In this document: positions 25,600 to 34,576 of the stretch, piece by piece | Layout of the letters: every line of letters starts with the position of its first letter | How positions within the stretch are numbered: the first letter of the stretch is position 1 | From: Rhodanobacter sp. Soil772 | Lineage (GTDB): Bacteria; Pseudomonadota; Gammaproteobacteria; Xanthomonadales; Rhodanobacteraceae | Length of the DNA: 64,000 nt | Assembly: GCF_001428385.1 (NCBI RefSeq) | Contig: NZ_LMSK01000002.1 | Span: forward strand, 402,704-466,703 | Direction of reading: 5' to 3' | Translations under genes and position numbers: made by a program | Notes under the pieces: model-generated | The model's input: only the letters and a program-made list of their open reading frames with translations | Database searches by the model: none | What the model was told of the DNA's origin: nothing

Positions 25600-27738
25600 T
25601 CACTCATGCGGATGTACGGCATTCCGGTTCGCTACATGCACCCCCTCCACAAACCCGCCAAACGGAATATCGGTGATCCCCACCAGCCCGATATGACTGT
25701 TCTCGCCATCGAGCAGGCGCCCCGTTACCGGCTGGTCGGTGTACTGGAACCAGTGCGCGCCGACGATGGACGGATCGGCTGCCGCCGCGGCGACGAATTT
25801 CGCGTAGGCCTCGCCGCGCTGCTGCTCGTTCCACACCGACACCACGCCTTTGCCGAACGGGCCGCGGTCGTCGGAGCCGAAGTGGAATTCGCTGATCAGC
25901 ACCGGTTTGTCCAGCTGGCGCAGCGCGGCAGCGTCGAAACCATGCTGCGGCAGGTCGGCGTAGACGTTGAAGCTGACCACGTCGCAGTACTGCGCGCAGG
26001 CGGCAACGGCTTCGGGCGTGTTCACCGCGAAGCGGCCGCCGAGGAACAGATGGTGCGGATCGTGGCGGCGGATGGCTTCGGCCACGGTGCGGAAATAGGT
26101 GTCGGCGTAGCGTCGCAGCCACGCGCTGTAATCGGCGGCGATCGCCGGGTGCGCCTCGTTCGGCGCGGGCGCGACGAAGCCGGTGACGTTCAACGCATCC
26201 CATGAACCCAGCGCGATGCCCCATGCCGCGGACAGCGTTTCCGGCGCCACGTACTTCTTGCGCAGCATCACGATGAAGGCCTGCTTGGCCGGACTCTTCG
26301 CGTCGCCAGCCAGCGTGCCGAGTGCCAGACCCCAGCGACCTTGCGGGCCGCTGCCGGCCCAGGCCAACTCGTTGTCGGCGAAGTAGCCGAGCAGCCAGGG
26401 ATCGTCGCGCACGCCGGCGCTCGCCTTGGTCACGGCCGCTTCCGTGGCCTGCACGAAGCGCGGGTCGAACGGATCGGGCATGCGGCCCCAGTAGTCATAA
26501 CCGCTGGCGACGTTGGCGTAGTCGCCGGCGATGTTGATCGAGCGCGTGTACGGCAGTCGGTGTGCCTGGCCCAGCGCGTCGTCGCTCCAATTGCCGATGG
26601 TGTTGAAGCCCCACGCCTGCAACCGCTGCAGCGTGCGCGTGCGCCACGCGTCCAGCCAGCCCTGGCCATCGACGCGATACAGGTTTGCCGCGTAGAAGTC
26701 GAACCAGCGGCCGTGGTTGTAGCCGATGCCATGGCTGGCGCCCTGGTCCCCGTTGCGGTTGTCGCCGCTGCCGTAGAACGCCGCCCACTCGCCATTATTC
26801 GGCGGCAGATCGGTGAACATGAACTCGCGACCCTCGACATAGCTGCGCCCGCCGTCGGCCGTCACGGCGTTGACGCCGAGCGAGAAGAACGCGTGGCCTT
26901 CGGGTGTCACCAGCCGCCAGCGGCCACCCTGCTTCTGCGTGTGGAACCAGCCAGTCCTGGCGAGGTTTTGGACGTCCAGACGTCCGCCGCATTTATCCTG
27001 CCGAACCCATTCCGCCTTCGCCTGCTCGAGCGTGGATCGTTCGTGTGCATGCGCGGCGTGCAAGGTGGCATCGGAATCGATTTTCTCCGGCCAGCGGGCA
27101 CGACTCGCCTGGCCGTAACGATCAACGATGCCGCTGTAGGCAGCTTGCTGCAGGTCCTGGCCGGATACCGCCTCGACGCGTCCCAGCAGCAGGGTTTGCG
27201 CGGCCTGCGGCGCCGGGATGCCGAACCGCAGCGCGCGCACTGCACGCGGATCGAGCGTGCCTTCCACCGTGGTGGCGAGCAGGATGGCCCGGCCGTCGTC
27301 GTCGAACGGCATCGGCGGCGCGGCCTGCATGCCCATGGCGCGCGGGCTCGCTGCGTGCAGGGGAATCACCAGCGTCTGCGCCGGCCCGGCCGGGAGGCCG
27401 ATCTGCGCGTGCAAGTGCTGGCCCGGACTTGCACCGTCGATGTCGACGGTCAACGTGACTGCCCACGGCATCGCGTTCTGCACCTGCACGTGCAGCTCGT
27501 CGCCAGCAGACCAGGCGTGCGCCGGTGTCACCGTCAGCGTCGGCGCGGCGGCCACCTCGAAGGTGTAGCGCTGCAAGGTAAAACCGGCGACCGCCTGGGG
27601 CGCGCCATCACGGCGCACGTGATCCAGCGTGACAGGCGCCGTCGCCGCAGCCAGGTCGATCGACGCCGCCGGCGTATCCGCGTGGCAGCCATCCAGCACC
27701 AGCAGGCTCAGGCAACCGGCGAAGACGATCCGTTTCAT
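25600..27738 (-). CDS. Agarase/GH50-like glycoside hydrolase, probable lipoprotein
   Basis: Exported hydrolase of 712 residues. The N-terminus (RIVFAGCLSLLVLDGC) resembles a lipoprotein signal, although Asp before Gly-Cys is unusual. An N-terminal beta-rich region precedes a TIM-barrel with the candidate acid/base E457 (YFADNELAW) and nucleophile E617 (VLISEFHFGS), the clan GH-A arrangement. The block RWRLVTPEGHAFFSLGVNAV is typical of agarase-like families. Substrate could be an agar-like or other galactan, or another beta-glycan; the sequence does not decide. The adjacent HNH island lies downstream of its stop. Confidence 0.8.
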   Translation of the reverse strand: MKRIVFAGCLSLLVLDGCHADTPAASIDLAAATAPVTLDHVRRDGAPQAVAGFTLQRYTFEVAAAPTLTVTPAHAWSAGDELHVQVQNAMPWAVTLTVDIDGASPGQHLHAQIGLPAGPAQTLVIPLHAASPRAMGMQAAPPMPFDDDGRAILLATTVEGTLDPRAVRALRFGIPAPQAAQTLLLGRVEAVSGQDLQQAAYSGIVDRYGQASRARWPEKIDSDATLHAAHAHERSTLEQAKAEWVRQDKCGGRLDVQNLARTGWFHTQKQGGRWRLVTPEGHAFFSLGVNAVTADGGRSYVEGREFMFTDLPPNNGEWAAFYGSGDNRNGDQGASHGIGYNHGRWFDFYAANLYRVDGQGWLDAWRTRTLQRLQAWGFNTIGNWSDDALGQAHRLPYTRSINIAGDYANVASGYDYWGRMPDPFDPRFVQATEAAVTKASAGVRDDPWLLGYFADNELAWAGSGPQGRWGLALGTLAGDAKSPAKQAFIVMLRKKYVAPETLSAAWGIALGSWDALNVTGFVAPAPNEAHPAIAADYSAWLRRYADTYFRTVAEAIRRHDPHHLFLGGRFAVNTPEAVAACAQYCDVVSFNVYADLPQHGFDAAALRQLDKPVLISEFHFGSDDRGPFGKGVVSVWNEQQRGEAYAKFVAAAAADPSIVGAHWFQYTDQPVTGRLLDGENSHIGLVGITDIPFGGFVEGVHVANRNAVHPHE

Positions 27739-27846
27739 GATCCGCGGCCTTGGTTGAAAGGCCGAGTATGGCGCGCGAAGGTGAAGCGCAGCCATCGCGA
27801 CGCATGCGCGCGAGCATCCGCGGATTTTGTGCAGAACCGTGGGTGG

Positions 27847-27875
27847 GTCACTGGATTCCTGCTTGCGCCGGAATG
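27847..27875. repeat. Short palindromic repeat, REP-like
   Basis: Imperfect palindrome around GGATTCCTGCTTGCGCCGGA ATGACG. Hairpins of the GGATTCC...GGAATGACG kind are scattered intergenic repeats in Xanthomonadales. It lies between dadA-type and agarase-like genes. One copy only in this window. Confidence 0.5.
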
Positions 27876-27924
27876 ACGACGGTTGTTCTTGGCTACAACT
27901 CGCCGCCGCAAGGTGTCGCGCGAT

Positions 27925-29217
27925 TTACCGCTGCACCAGCAACGCGGCGGCCCGTTCGCCCGCGCCCATGGCGAGCGTCCAGCCCAGCATGCCGTGGCCG
28001 ACGTTGAACACGATGCCGTCCTGCACCCGGCGCATGATCGGCATCGACGACGGCGTCATCGGGCGCAAGCCGGCCCAGCGGCTTTCGATGGCGTCATAGT
28101 CCGCGGCGGCGGGCAGCGAATCGCGCGCCAGGGCCACCAGCAGATCGCTGCGCTCGGGCTCCACCGCGGTATCGCGCACGCCCAGTTCGGCCAGGCCAGC
28201 GACCCTCAGGTGATCGCCGAGGCGGCAGAACACCAGCTTGCGCGTGGTGTCGGTGATGCTGGCGACCGGCGTGCGCGGACCGCAGCGGGTGGTGAAGGAA
28301 TACCCTTTCATCGGCATCAGCGGCATGCGGGTACCCAGCTTGTGCGCCAGCCACGTCGATTCCACCCCCGCGCACACCACCAGCTGCCGCGAACGCAAGC
28401 GGCGGCCGTCGCGAGTGGTGAGCGTGATCGCATCCGGCTCGCGCACCAGATCATCGACATCGGTTCCGAAGCACGCCTGCACGCCGTAGTGCTCGCGCAG
28501 CACGTGCAGCAGCTCGACGCAGAAGCGGTGCGGGTCGCCCACTTCCTCCTGTGGCGAATGCATCACCCCGACCAGGCCCGCGACACCTTCCAGCGCCGGC
28601 TCGATCGCCGCCGCCTCGCGCGGCGACAGCACTTGCTGCACTACGCCTTGCCGCTGCTTGATCTTGGCGATCGCCTCCGCCCGGCGCAGCGCGCCGGCGT
28701 CGTGGTACAGGTGCATCTTGCCGGGCGCCGAGTGGCTGAACTCGATCCGATGCCGCTGCAGCAGCGCATCCATCGCCGACTTCGATTCCATCGCCAGCTC
28801 GAGCACGGCCAGGGTGTTCTCACGAAAGCGCGTCGCCGTCGTGTTGCGCAGAAACGCCAGGCCCCACTTCAGCGAATCCGGATCGAACAGCCAGTGCATG
28901 CGGAACACCGGGTCGAGGCCCAGCAAAAGTTGCGGCAAGTGTTTCCACAGCGCCGGGCTGCCCAGCGCGTCGGTATAGACATAGCTCAGCTGGGCGCCGT
29001 TGGCGAACGAGGTGCCCAACGCGGGACCGCTCGCACGATCGACCAGACGCACCGACAGGCCGCGGCGCGCCACCGCGTAGGCGGTGGCCACGCCGACCAC
29101 GCCCGCACCCAGCACGGTGATGTCCACCGTGCGCTCGTCGGGCACGAACGTCGCCGGCTCCGGGTCGGTCGTTGTCACGGAAGGCCCCGCGGATTCGGGT
29201 GGCGTCTGCACGGTCAT
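27925..29217 (-). CDS. dadA: D-amino acid dehydrogenase (DadA-type)
   Basis: FAD-dependent enzyme of about 430 residues that oxidises D-amino acids to keto acids, passing electrons to the respiratory chain. The N-terminal dinucleotide fold is VLGAGVVGVATAYAVARRG; LSYVYTDALGSPALW and MPMKGYSFT are DadA-type substrate-domain blocks, and NVGHGMLGWTLAMGAGE closes the FAD site. A Pro/Thr-rich 30-residue N-terminal extension precedes the fold; ATG at 29217 is used, and a later internal start is possible. No racemase gene adjoins it. The 240-base gap upstream to gltS shows no clear feature. Confidence 0.88.
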   Translation of the reverse strand: MTVQTPPESAGPSVTTTDPEPATFVPDERTVDITVLGAGVVGVATAYAVARRGLSVRLVDRASGPALGTSFANGAQLSYVYTDALGSPALWKHLPQLLLGLDPVFRMHWLFDPDSLKWGLAFLRNTTATRFRENTLAVLELAMESKSAMDALLQRHRIEFSHSAPGKMHLYHDAGALRRAEAIAKIKQRQGVVQQVLSPREAAAIEPALEGVAGLVGVMHSPQEEVGDPHRFCVELLHVLREHYGVQACFGTDVDDLVREPDAITLTTRDGRRLRSRQLVVCAGVESTWLAHKLGTRMPLMPMKGYSFTTRCGPRTPVASITDTTRKLVFCRLGDHLRVAGLAELGVRDTAVEPERSDLLVALARDSLPAAADYDAIESRWAGLRPMTPSSMPIMRRVQDGIVFNVGHGMLGWTLAMGAGERAAALLVQR

Positions 29218-29457
29218 CGTTGTGGCGAACGCACGTGGTCTTCGCGCCCCGGGGCGGCGCACCACGCGTGCATACCGTACGCAGCGACCATCGGCACCAC
29301 GGTCGTCACGAACGGCATCGGCGCCGACCGGAAAAATGCACGGCGTGAAGAGCGAATGCGGGCGTTGTCGGACATGCGCCTAGCCTAACGGGCAAGCCCT
29401 CCGTTGCCACATCGCTTTATGTCGGCATGGATTAACCTGCAGTTATGGCCCGGCCGT

Positions 29458-30660
29458 TCATTCCCAGAAATTCAGGAACCCGGTGATGATCAGCGCATTG
29501 GTGAAATCGATGAAGAACGCGCCGACCAGCGGTGCCACCAGGAACGCCCGCGGCGCCACGCCGTAGCGCTCCACCAGCGTGCGCATCACCGCCATCGCAT
29601 TGGCGGTGGTGCCCAGCATGAAGCCGATGAAACCGCCGCCCATCACCGCCGCGTCGTAATCGCGGCCCATCAGGCGAAACACCGGGATGCAGAACAGCAC
29701 CACCAGCACGATCTGCAGTGCGAGGTTGACCATCAGCGGTAGCGCCAGCCCCGCGAGTTCCCACAGGCGCAGGTTCATCAGCGCCACCGCAAGGAACATC
29801 GCCAGGGCGACGTTGCCGATCACGTCGGTGCTGCGCACGGACAAACCGATCCAGCCGGTGTAGTCGTCGATATTGCGGATCAGCGCGCCCACCAGCATCG
29901 CGCCGATGTACGCCGGCAGGGTCAGCCCCAGCGCGGCGAACCCCTGCCCGACCCAGGAGCCCGCCCACATCGCGATCAGGATGATCACGATGCTCTTGAG
30001 CGCGGCGAACTCGCGCCCGGCGTCGTCCAGCGGTTCCTCGATCGGCAGCATGGTGGCATCGGCGCCGGACACGCCCGCAACGCCGCTTTCGGGGCGCAGC
30101 TTGAAGCGCCGGATCAGCAGGGTGATCACCGGGCCGCCGATCACGCCGCCGCAGATGATGCCGGCCATCGCCGAACTGATCGCGATCGACTCGGCGCCCG
30201 CCACGCCGGCCTGCTCGAACAGCGGCGCAAACGCCAGCCCGGTCGCCGGACCGCCGGTCAGCGTGGTGGAACCGGCCAGCACGCCGAACAGCGGATGCAG
30301 GCCGAACGCGGTCGCCACGCTGATGCCCAGCAGGTTCTGCAGTACCGCAAACACGCTGGCCAGCGCCAGAAACACCATCACCTGACGACCGCTGACGCGC
30401 AACAGCGCCAGGCTGGCATTCACGCCCACCGTGGTGAAGAACGCCACCATCAGCGGTTGCTGCAAACTGGTGTCGAACGCGACCAGGGTGGTATCGAAGC
30501 GATACGCCACCAGCGCGATCAAGGCCATCACCAAGCCACCGACCACCGGCTCGGGAATGTTGTAGCGGCCCAGCACGGGGATCAACCGGCACAAGGCGTA
30601 ACCGGCGAACAGCACCACGCCGCCGAAGGCCAGGGTTTCCACGGCATCCAGTTGGATCAT
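29458..30660 (-). CDS. gltS: Sodium/glutamate symporter
   Basis: Inner-membrane Na+/glutamate symporter of 400 residues, the usual GltS length. Around ten hydrophobic segments; conserved blocks GVNASLALLRVSGRQV, GSTTLTGGPATGLAFAPLFE (first re-entrant loop region) and GGGFIGFMLGTTANAMAVM (second). AAGGAAA stands before the ATG at 30660, inside the end of a small upstream ORF whose TGA overlaps this start. Confidence 0.95.
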   Translation of the reverse strand: MIQLDAVETLAFGGVVLFAGYALCRLIPVLGRYNIPEPVVGGLVMALIALVAYRFDTTLVAFDTSLQQPLMVAFFTTVGVNASLALLRVSGRQVMVFLALASVFAVLQNLLGISVATAFGLHPLFGVLAGSTTLTGGPATGLAFAPLFEQAGVAGAESIAISSAMAGIICGGVIGGPVITLLIRRFKLRPESGVAGVSGADATMLPIEEPLDDAGREFAALKSIVIILIAMWAGSWVGQGFAALGLTLPAYIGAMLVGALIRNIDDYTGWIGLSVRSTDVIGNVALAMFLAVALMNLRLWELAGLALPLMVNLALQIVLVVLFCIPVFRLMGRDYDAAVMGGGFIGFMLGTTANAMAVMRTLVERYGVAPRAFLVAPLVGAFFIDFTNALIITGFLNFWE

Positions 30661-30887
30661 GTAGCGATTTCCTTCAGCGGGTGATTGCCCCGGTGCGGCC
30701 GTGGCGGTTTCACGGACAGATGCCAATGCCGGGTTCGTGCCGTCACATGCCACCCCATGCAGCATCGGCGACGCCGATCATCGGCCATCACCTGGCGGGC
30801 ATCGACCGGCAACGGGTCGGTATCACCCCGGGTGCCCGGCACCGGATCGATCGCGGGTCGCCATCGGTAGGCAGTCATGGTGGGCAT
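30657..30887 (-). CDS. Possible 76-residue ORF coupled to gltS
   Basis: ATG at 30887 is preceded by GGGGGAC at good spacing, and the stop overlaps the gltS start by 4 bases, the arrangement of coupled genes. The peptide is Arg/His/Trp-rich with a Cys-Cys pair and has no recognised family or membrane segment. It may be a true gene, a leader ORF controlling gltS, or chance in GC-rich DNA. Confidence 0.35.
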   Translation of the reverse strand: MPTMTAYRWRPAIDPVPGTRGDTDPLPVDARQVMADDRRRRCCMGWHVTARTRHWHLSVKPPRPHRGNHPLKEIAT

Positions 30888-31066
30888 GGTGTGTCCCCCG
30901 GCTGTCGTGATTCCGCGTGCCGCGGCAAGGCATGCGGTAGTGCATGGATGAAAAGCAGAAAACGCAACCCAACCGTATCGGTTGCCCCGGCGACACGCCA
31001 CTGCCAATGGATGCAGGTTCCACAACCGCAGGCTATGTGCGGCGGCACATGTCCCGGCGACGCCGT

Positions 31067-32401
31067 TCAGACCGCCCTGCGGCCTTCCAGCCAGCGCCAG
31101 CCGTAATACACCGGCACGCCGAGCGCGATGATCAGCAGGCTCATGCCGGCGTCGCCCGGCGCGTGGATCGCGCTGGCCACGATCACGCCGAACACGGTGA
31201 TCACGAAGACCAGCGGCAGCAGCGGGTAGAACGGCACCCGGTACGGCGCCGGCTGGTCGATGAAATGCTTGCGGTACCAGAACAGCGTGCCGATGCCGAA
31301 CACGTGGCCCAGCCACTCGCCCACCGTGGTGTAGTTGAGCAGCTGGTTGAAGCTGCCGGACAGGGTCAGCACCACCGCCCAGGCGCCGAGCAAGGCCAGC
31401 GCGATCTGCGGCGCGCGCGTGCGCAGGTCGACGCGACCCGCGGCGCGGAAGAACACGCCGTCCGCGCCCATCGTCTGCAGCACCCGCGCGCCGCCGGCGA
31501 TCGCGATGCTGCAGTAGCCGAAGGTGGAGCAGGCGATGCCCACCGCGATCACGGTGGCGCCGTGCTCGCCGAACAGCCGGCGCATCAGGTCCGCCGCCGG
31601 TGCCTGGCTAACGGCGAGGCCGGCGTGGCCCAGCCCGGCCAGGTAGGCGAAATTGGCCAGCAGGTAGCAGATCAGCACGCCGGCCATGCCCATGCCCAGC
31701 GCGCGCGGCAGCGTGCGCTGCGGGTTGCGCACTTCGCCGGCGAGGTCGTTGAGGTAGTGGAAGCCGCCGTAGGTGAACAGCACCGGCAGCAGCGCGCCGA
31801 CGAACGACCACGGCGACACGGGCGGTGCCGCGTCCACCACCAGCACCGGCCCCAGCTGGCCGTGCGCCAGTACCAGCCCGGCGACCACCAGCAAGGCGAT
31901 CGCGGCCAGCTTCAGCACGGTGAACACGTTCTGCATCCACGCGCCGGCGCGGATGCCGAACAGGTTCACGCCCACGATGAACACGATCGCGCCCACCGCC
32001 ACCGGCTTCACGTACAGCAGCGGCGGCAGCCCGATCGCGGCGCACAGGTACTCGGCGAACATCGTCGCCACCGCGGCCACGCTGCCGGGGTAGTTGATCA
32101 GCGCCATGGTCCAGCCGAACAGGAACGCCGGCAGCAGCCCGAACGCCTCGCGCAGGTAGACGTAGATGCCGCCCGCCTGCGGCCGCCGCGCGCCCAGTTC
32201 GGCGTAGCACAGCACGCCGGCCAGGGTCAGCAGGCCACCGATCGCCCACAGGATCAGCACCTCCGTACCCGACGACGTGTTGCGCGCCACCGTGGCCGGG
32301 GTGAGGAAGATACCTGCCCCGATCACGCCGCCGATGACGATCATCGCGGCGTCCCAGGTATTCAGGCGACGGGCATAGGCATTGGCGGGTTCGGTCAGCA
32401 T
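31067..32401 (-). CDS. APC-family amino acid permease
   Basis: Inner-membrane amino acid transporter of 444 residues with about twelve hydrophobic segments. The first carries the APC signature IGGVIGAGIFLTPATVA; the loop PQAGGIYVYLREAFG matches the family. Substrate unknown. AAGG lies upstream of ATG 32401. It is divergent from the ATP-grasp gene; the 266-base gap between them (32402-32667) shows no recognisable element beyond the ribosome sites. Confidence 0.92.
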   Translation of the reverse strand: MLTEPANAYARRLNTWDAAMIVIGGVIGAGIFLTPATVARNTSSGTEVLILWAIGGLLTLAGVLCYAELGARRPQAGGIYVYLREAFGLLPAFLFGWTMALINYPGSVAAVATMFAEYLCAAIGLPPLLYVKPVAVGAIVFIVGVNLFGIRAGAWMQNVFTVLKLAAIALLVVAGLVLAHGQLGPVLVVDAAPPVSPWSFVGALLPVLFTYGGFHYLNDLAGEVRNPQRTLPRALGMGMAGVLICYLLANFAYLAGLGHAGLAVSQAPAADLMRRLFGEHGATVIAVGIACSTFGYCSIAIAGGARVLQTMGADGVFFRAAGRVDLRTRAPQIALALLGAWAVVLTLSGSFNQLLNYTTVGEWLGHVFGIGTLFWYRKHFIDQPAPYRVPFYPLLPLVFVITVFGVIVASAIHAPGDAGMSLLIIALGVPVYYGWRWLEGRRAV

Positions 32402-32667
32402 GCCGGCTACCTTGCCATTGTCGATGCCGTTTCTACCAGTCCCGCGTGGCATGGGGTCGTGCCCGGCAACATGCCATCCGGCAAATTGACAAGCCGCGGC
32501 CGCACCGGAAGACTGTCGCCGGCGGCGCGACCTGCGCTGCCGGTTTGTGACGCCACGACGATTGCGCGGCGCCATCGCTGCCGAGGGGTGCTGCAGCGGA
32601 CGCCGTCCGCCACGCTCGGTACGCGAATCCGTTCAAGGGCGCCCTTTCCGCTATTGGAGGTGTCGCC

Positions 32668-33573
32668 ATGTCCATTCATCCTGCCACCCGCCGGCTCGCC
32701 CTCGCCACGTCCGCCGACCATCCGTCGATCCAGCCGGACGACGCGCATCTGGCGGCTTCGCTGGAGCGCCTTGGCCTGCCGCCGGTGGTCTGCGTGTGGA
32801 ACGACCCGGCGGTGGACTGGTCGGCGTTCGACGCGGTGCTGATCCGCACCATCTGGGATTATTTCAAGCACCACGCGGCGTTCCTCGACTGGCTGGACCG
32901 GCTCGATGCGCTGGGCATCCCCACCATCAACGACAGCGCGCTGCTGCGCTGGAACAGCGACAAGCGCTACCTGCTCGAACTCGCGCAACATGGCGTGGCG
33001 ATCATTCCCACCCAATTGGCCAGTACGGCCGCGCTGCCCGACGTGCTGGCGGCGATGGCGGGGCAACAGGTGGTGATCAAGCCCAGCATCAGCGGCGGCG
33101 CCTGGCACACGCTGCGCGGCACGGTCGGCGACGCGGCGTTCGCCGGTGCGGTGGAACAGCTGCCGCGCGACTGCGACTACCTGGTGCAGCCGTTCGTGCC
33201 GGAAGTGGTCAGCGACGGCGAATGGTCGCTGCTGTATTTTTCCGGCGAATTCAGCCATGCGGTGATCAAGCACCCGGCCGCCGGCGACTATCGCGTGCAG
33301 GGCGAGCACGGCGGCAGCGCCGAGCCGGCGCAACCCGACGCCGCCACCCTGGCCGCGGCCGACCGTGCGCTGGCGGCAGTGGCCGCGCTCGGCCATGCCG
33401 AGCACGCCTACGTGCGCGTCGACGGCGTGGTCAGCGGCGGGCGTTTCCTGGTGATGGAACTGGAGCTGATCGAGCCGTTCCTGCACCTGGCCGCACATCC
33501 GGCCGCCGCCGAACGGCTGGCGCGCGACGTGGTCGCCCGATTGTCGCCGGCCGCGCTGGCGGACGCCCGCTGA
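32668..33573 (+). CDS. ATP-grasp domain protein
   Basis: Probable carboxylate-amine/thiol-type ligase of 301 residues. An N-terminal pre-ATP-grasp part (RTIWDYFKHHAAFLDWLDRL, WNSDKRYLLEL) precedes the ATP-binding half (VVIKPSISGGAW, EWSLLYFSGEFSHAVIKHP) and the metal-binding strand YVRVDGVV...VMELELIEP. It resembles stand-alone RimK/glutathione-synthetase-like enzymes and the DcsG ligase of D-cycloserine synthesis. Substrate unknown. GGAGGTG precedes the ATG; the next gene starts two bases after the stop. Confidence 0.85.
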   Translation: MSIHPATRRLALATSADHPSIQPDDAHLAASLERLGLPPVVCVWNDPAVDWSAFDAVLIRTIWDYFKHHAAFLDWLDRLDALGIPTINDSALLRWNSDKRYLLELAQHGVAIIPTQLASTAALPDVLAAMAGQQVVIKPSISGGAWHTLRGTVGDAAFAGAVEQLPRDCDYLVQPFVPEVVSDGEWSLLYFSGEFSHAVIKHPAAGDYRVQGEHGGSAEPAQPDAATLAAADRALAAVAALGHAEHAYVRVDGVVSGGRFLVMELELIEPFLHLAAHPAAAERLARDVVARLSPAALADAR

Positions 33574-33575
33574 GC

Positions 33576-34511
33576 ATGTCGAACCCGCACGCTCCGCCCG
33601 GGTCGTCCGTGCGCTGGCTGCACCTGCTGTCGTGGCTGGGCTCGCTGGCGGCGTTCGGGCTGGCGCTGTGGCTGCTGCATCGCTACGTCACCCACCTGGC
33701 CTGGCGCGACGTGGCGACGGCCTGGTCGCGGTTGCCGGGTTGGCGCATCGCGGGTTCGGCCGGCGCGGCGCTGCTCAGCCTGACGATGCTGGCGATGTTC
33801 GACGTGCTGGCGGCACGCACCGTGGTGCGCGATCGCATCCCGGCGAAGCTGGCCGCGTTCGCCGGCGCGGTCACCCAGGGCATCTCGAACACGCTGGGCT
33901 TCCATGCGATCACCGGCACCGCGCTGCGCTACCGCATCTACGTCACGGCCGGACTCGGTGCCAGCGACATCGCACGCATCGTGGCGCTGGCCGGGTTCGG
34001 CGTGGGGCTGGGTTTCACCGTGGTGATCACCGGCGCACTGTGCTGGCAGCCGGCGATCACGCTGGGCTGGGGACGCTGGCCTGGCCTGGCGCTGTTGCTG
34101 TTGCTGATCGCCCTGGTCGTCTGGCTCACCCGTCCACGCACGCTCGCGCTGGGCCGCTGGACTTTGACGCTGCCGAGCGCGCGCATCGCTGCCACGCAGA
34201 TGCTGGTCGGCGGGGTGGAGATGCTGGCCGCGCTCGGCGCGCTGTACGTGCTGCTGCCGGCGGCATCCGCGCCGCCGTTCGTGGATTTCCTGCCGATCTA
34301 CGTGGCCGCCGTGCTGGCGGGCATCGTCAGCCATTCGCCCGGTGGGCTGGGCGTGTTCGAGACGATCATGCTGGCGTCGTTTCCGCCGCAGGCGCGCGCC
34401 GACCTGCTCGCCGCGATCCTGTGCTACCGACTGACCTACACCGCACTGCCCTTCGTGCTGGCCAGCGCCGCACTGGCCGTGTTCGAGTGGCGCCTGCGCC
34501 ACCGTCGCTGA
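33576..34511 (+). CDS. UPF0104/flippase-like integral membrane protein
   Basis: Protein of 311 residues with about eight hydrophobic segments, matching the transmembrane domain family of lysylphosphatidylglycerol synthase/flippase proteins (AglD/UPF0104). Family blocks: FAGAVTQGISNTLGFHAITG with ALRYRIY, and the C-terminal GIVSHSPGGLGVFETIML. It lacks the aminoacyltransferase domain of MprF. Two bases separate it from the ATP-grasp gene, so the pair is probably one operon; a role in moving a lipid or lipid-linked product is inferred. Confidence 0.87.
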   Translation: MSNPHAPPGSSVRWLHLLSWLGSLAAFGLALWLLHRYVTHLAWRDVATAWSRLPGWRIAGSAGAALLSLTMLAMFDVLAARTVVRDRIPAKLAAFAGAVTQGISNTLGFHAITGTALRYRIYVTAGLGASDIARIVALAGFGVGLGFTVVITGALCWQPAITLGWGRWPGLALLLLLIALVVWLTRPRTLALGRWTLTLPSARIAATQMLVGGVEMLAALGALYVLLPAASAPPFVDFLPIYVAAVLAGIVSHSPGGLGVFETIMLASFPPQARADLLAAILCYRLTYTALPFVLASAALAVFEWRLRHRR

Positions 34512-34576
34512 ACCCGGTTCGGCGCGGCGCGTGGCGCTCGCTAGAATGACCCGATCCCCACTGGCCGGCCACGCGC

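Noticed and set aside
27847..27875. End of an insertion sequence
   Set aside because: No transposase or second inverted repeat nearby; the hairpin matches scattered intergenic repeats.
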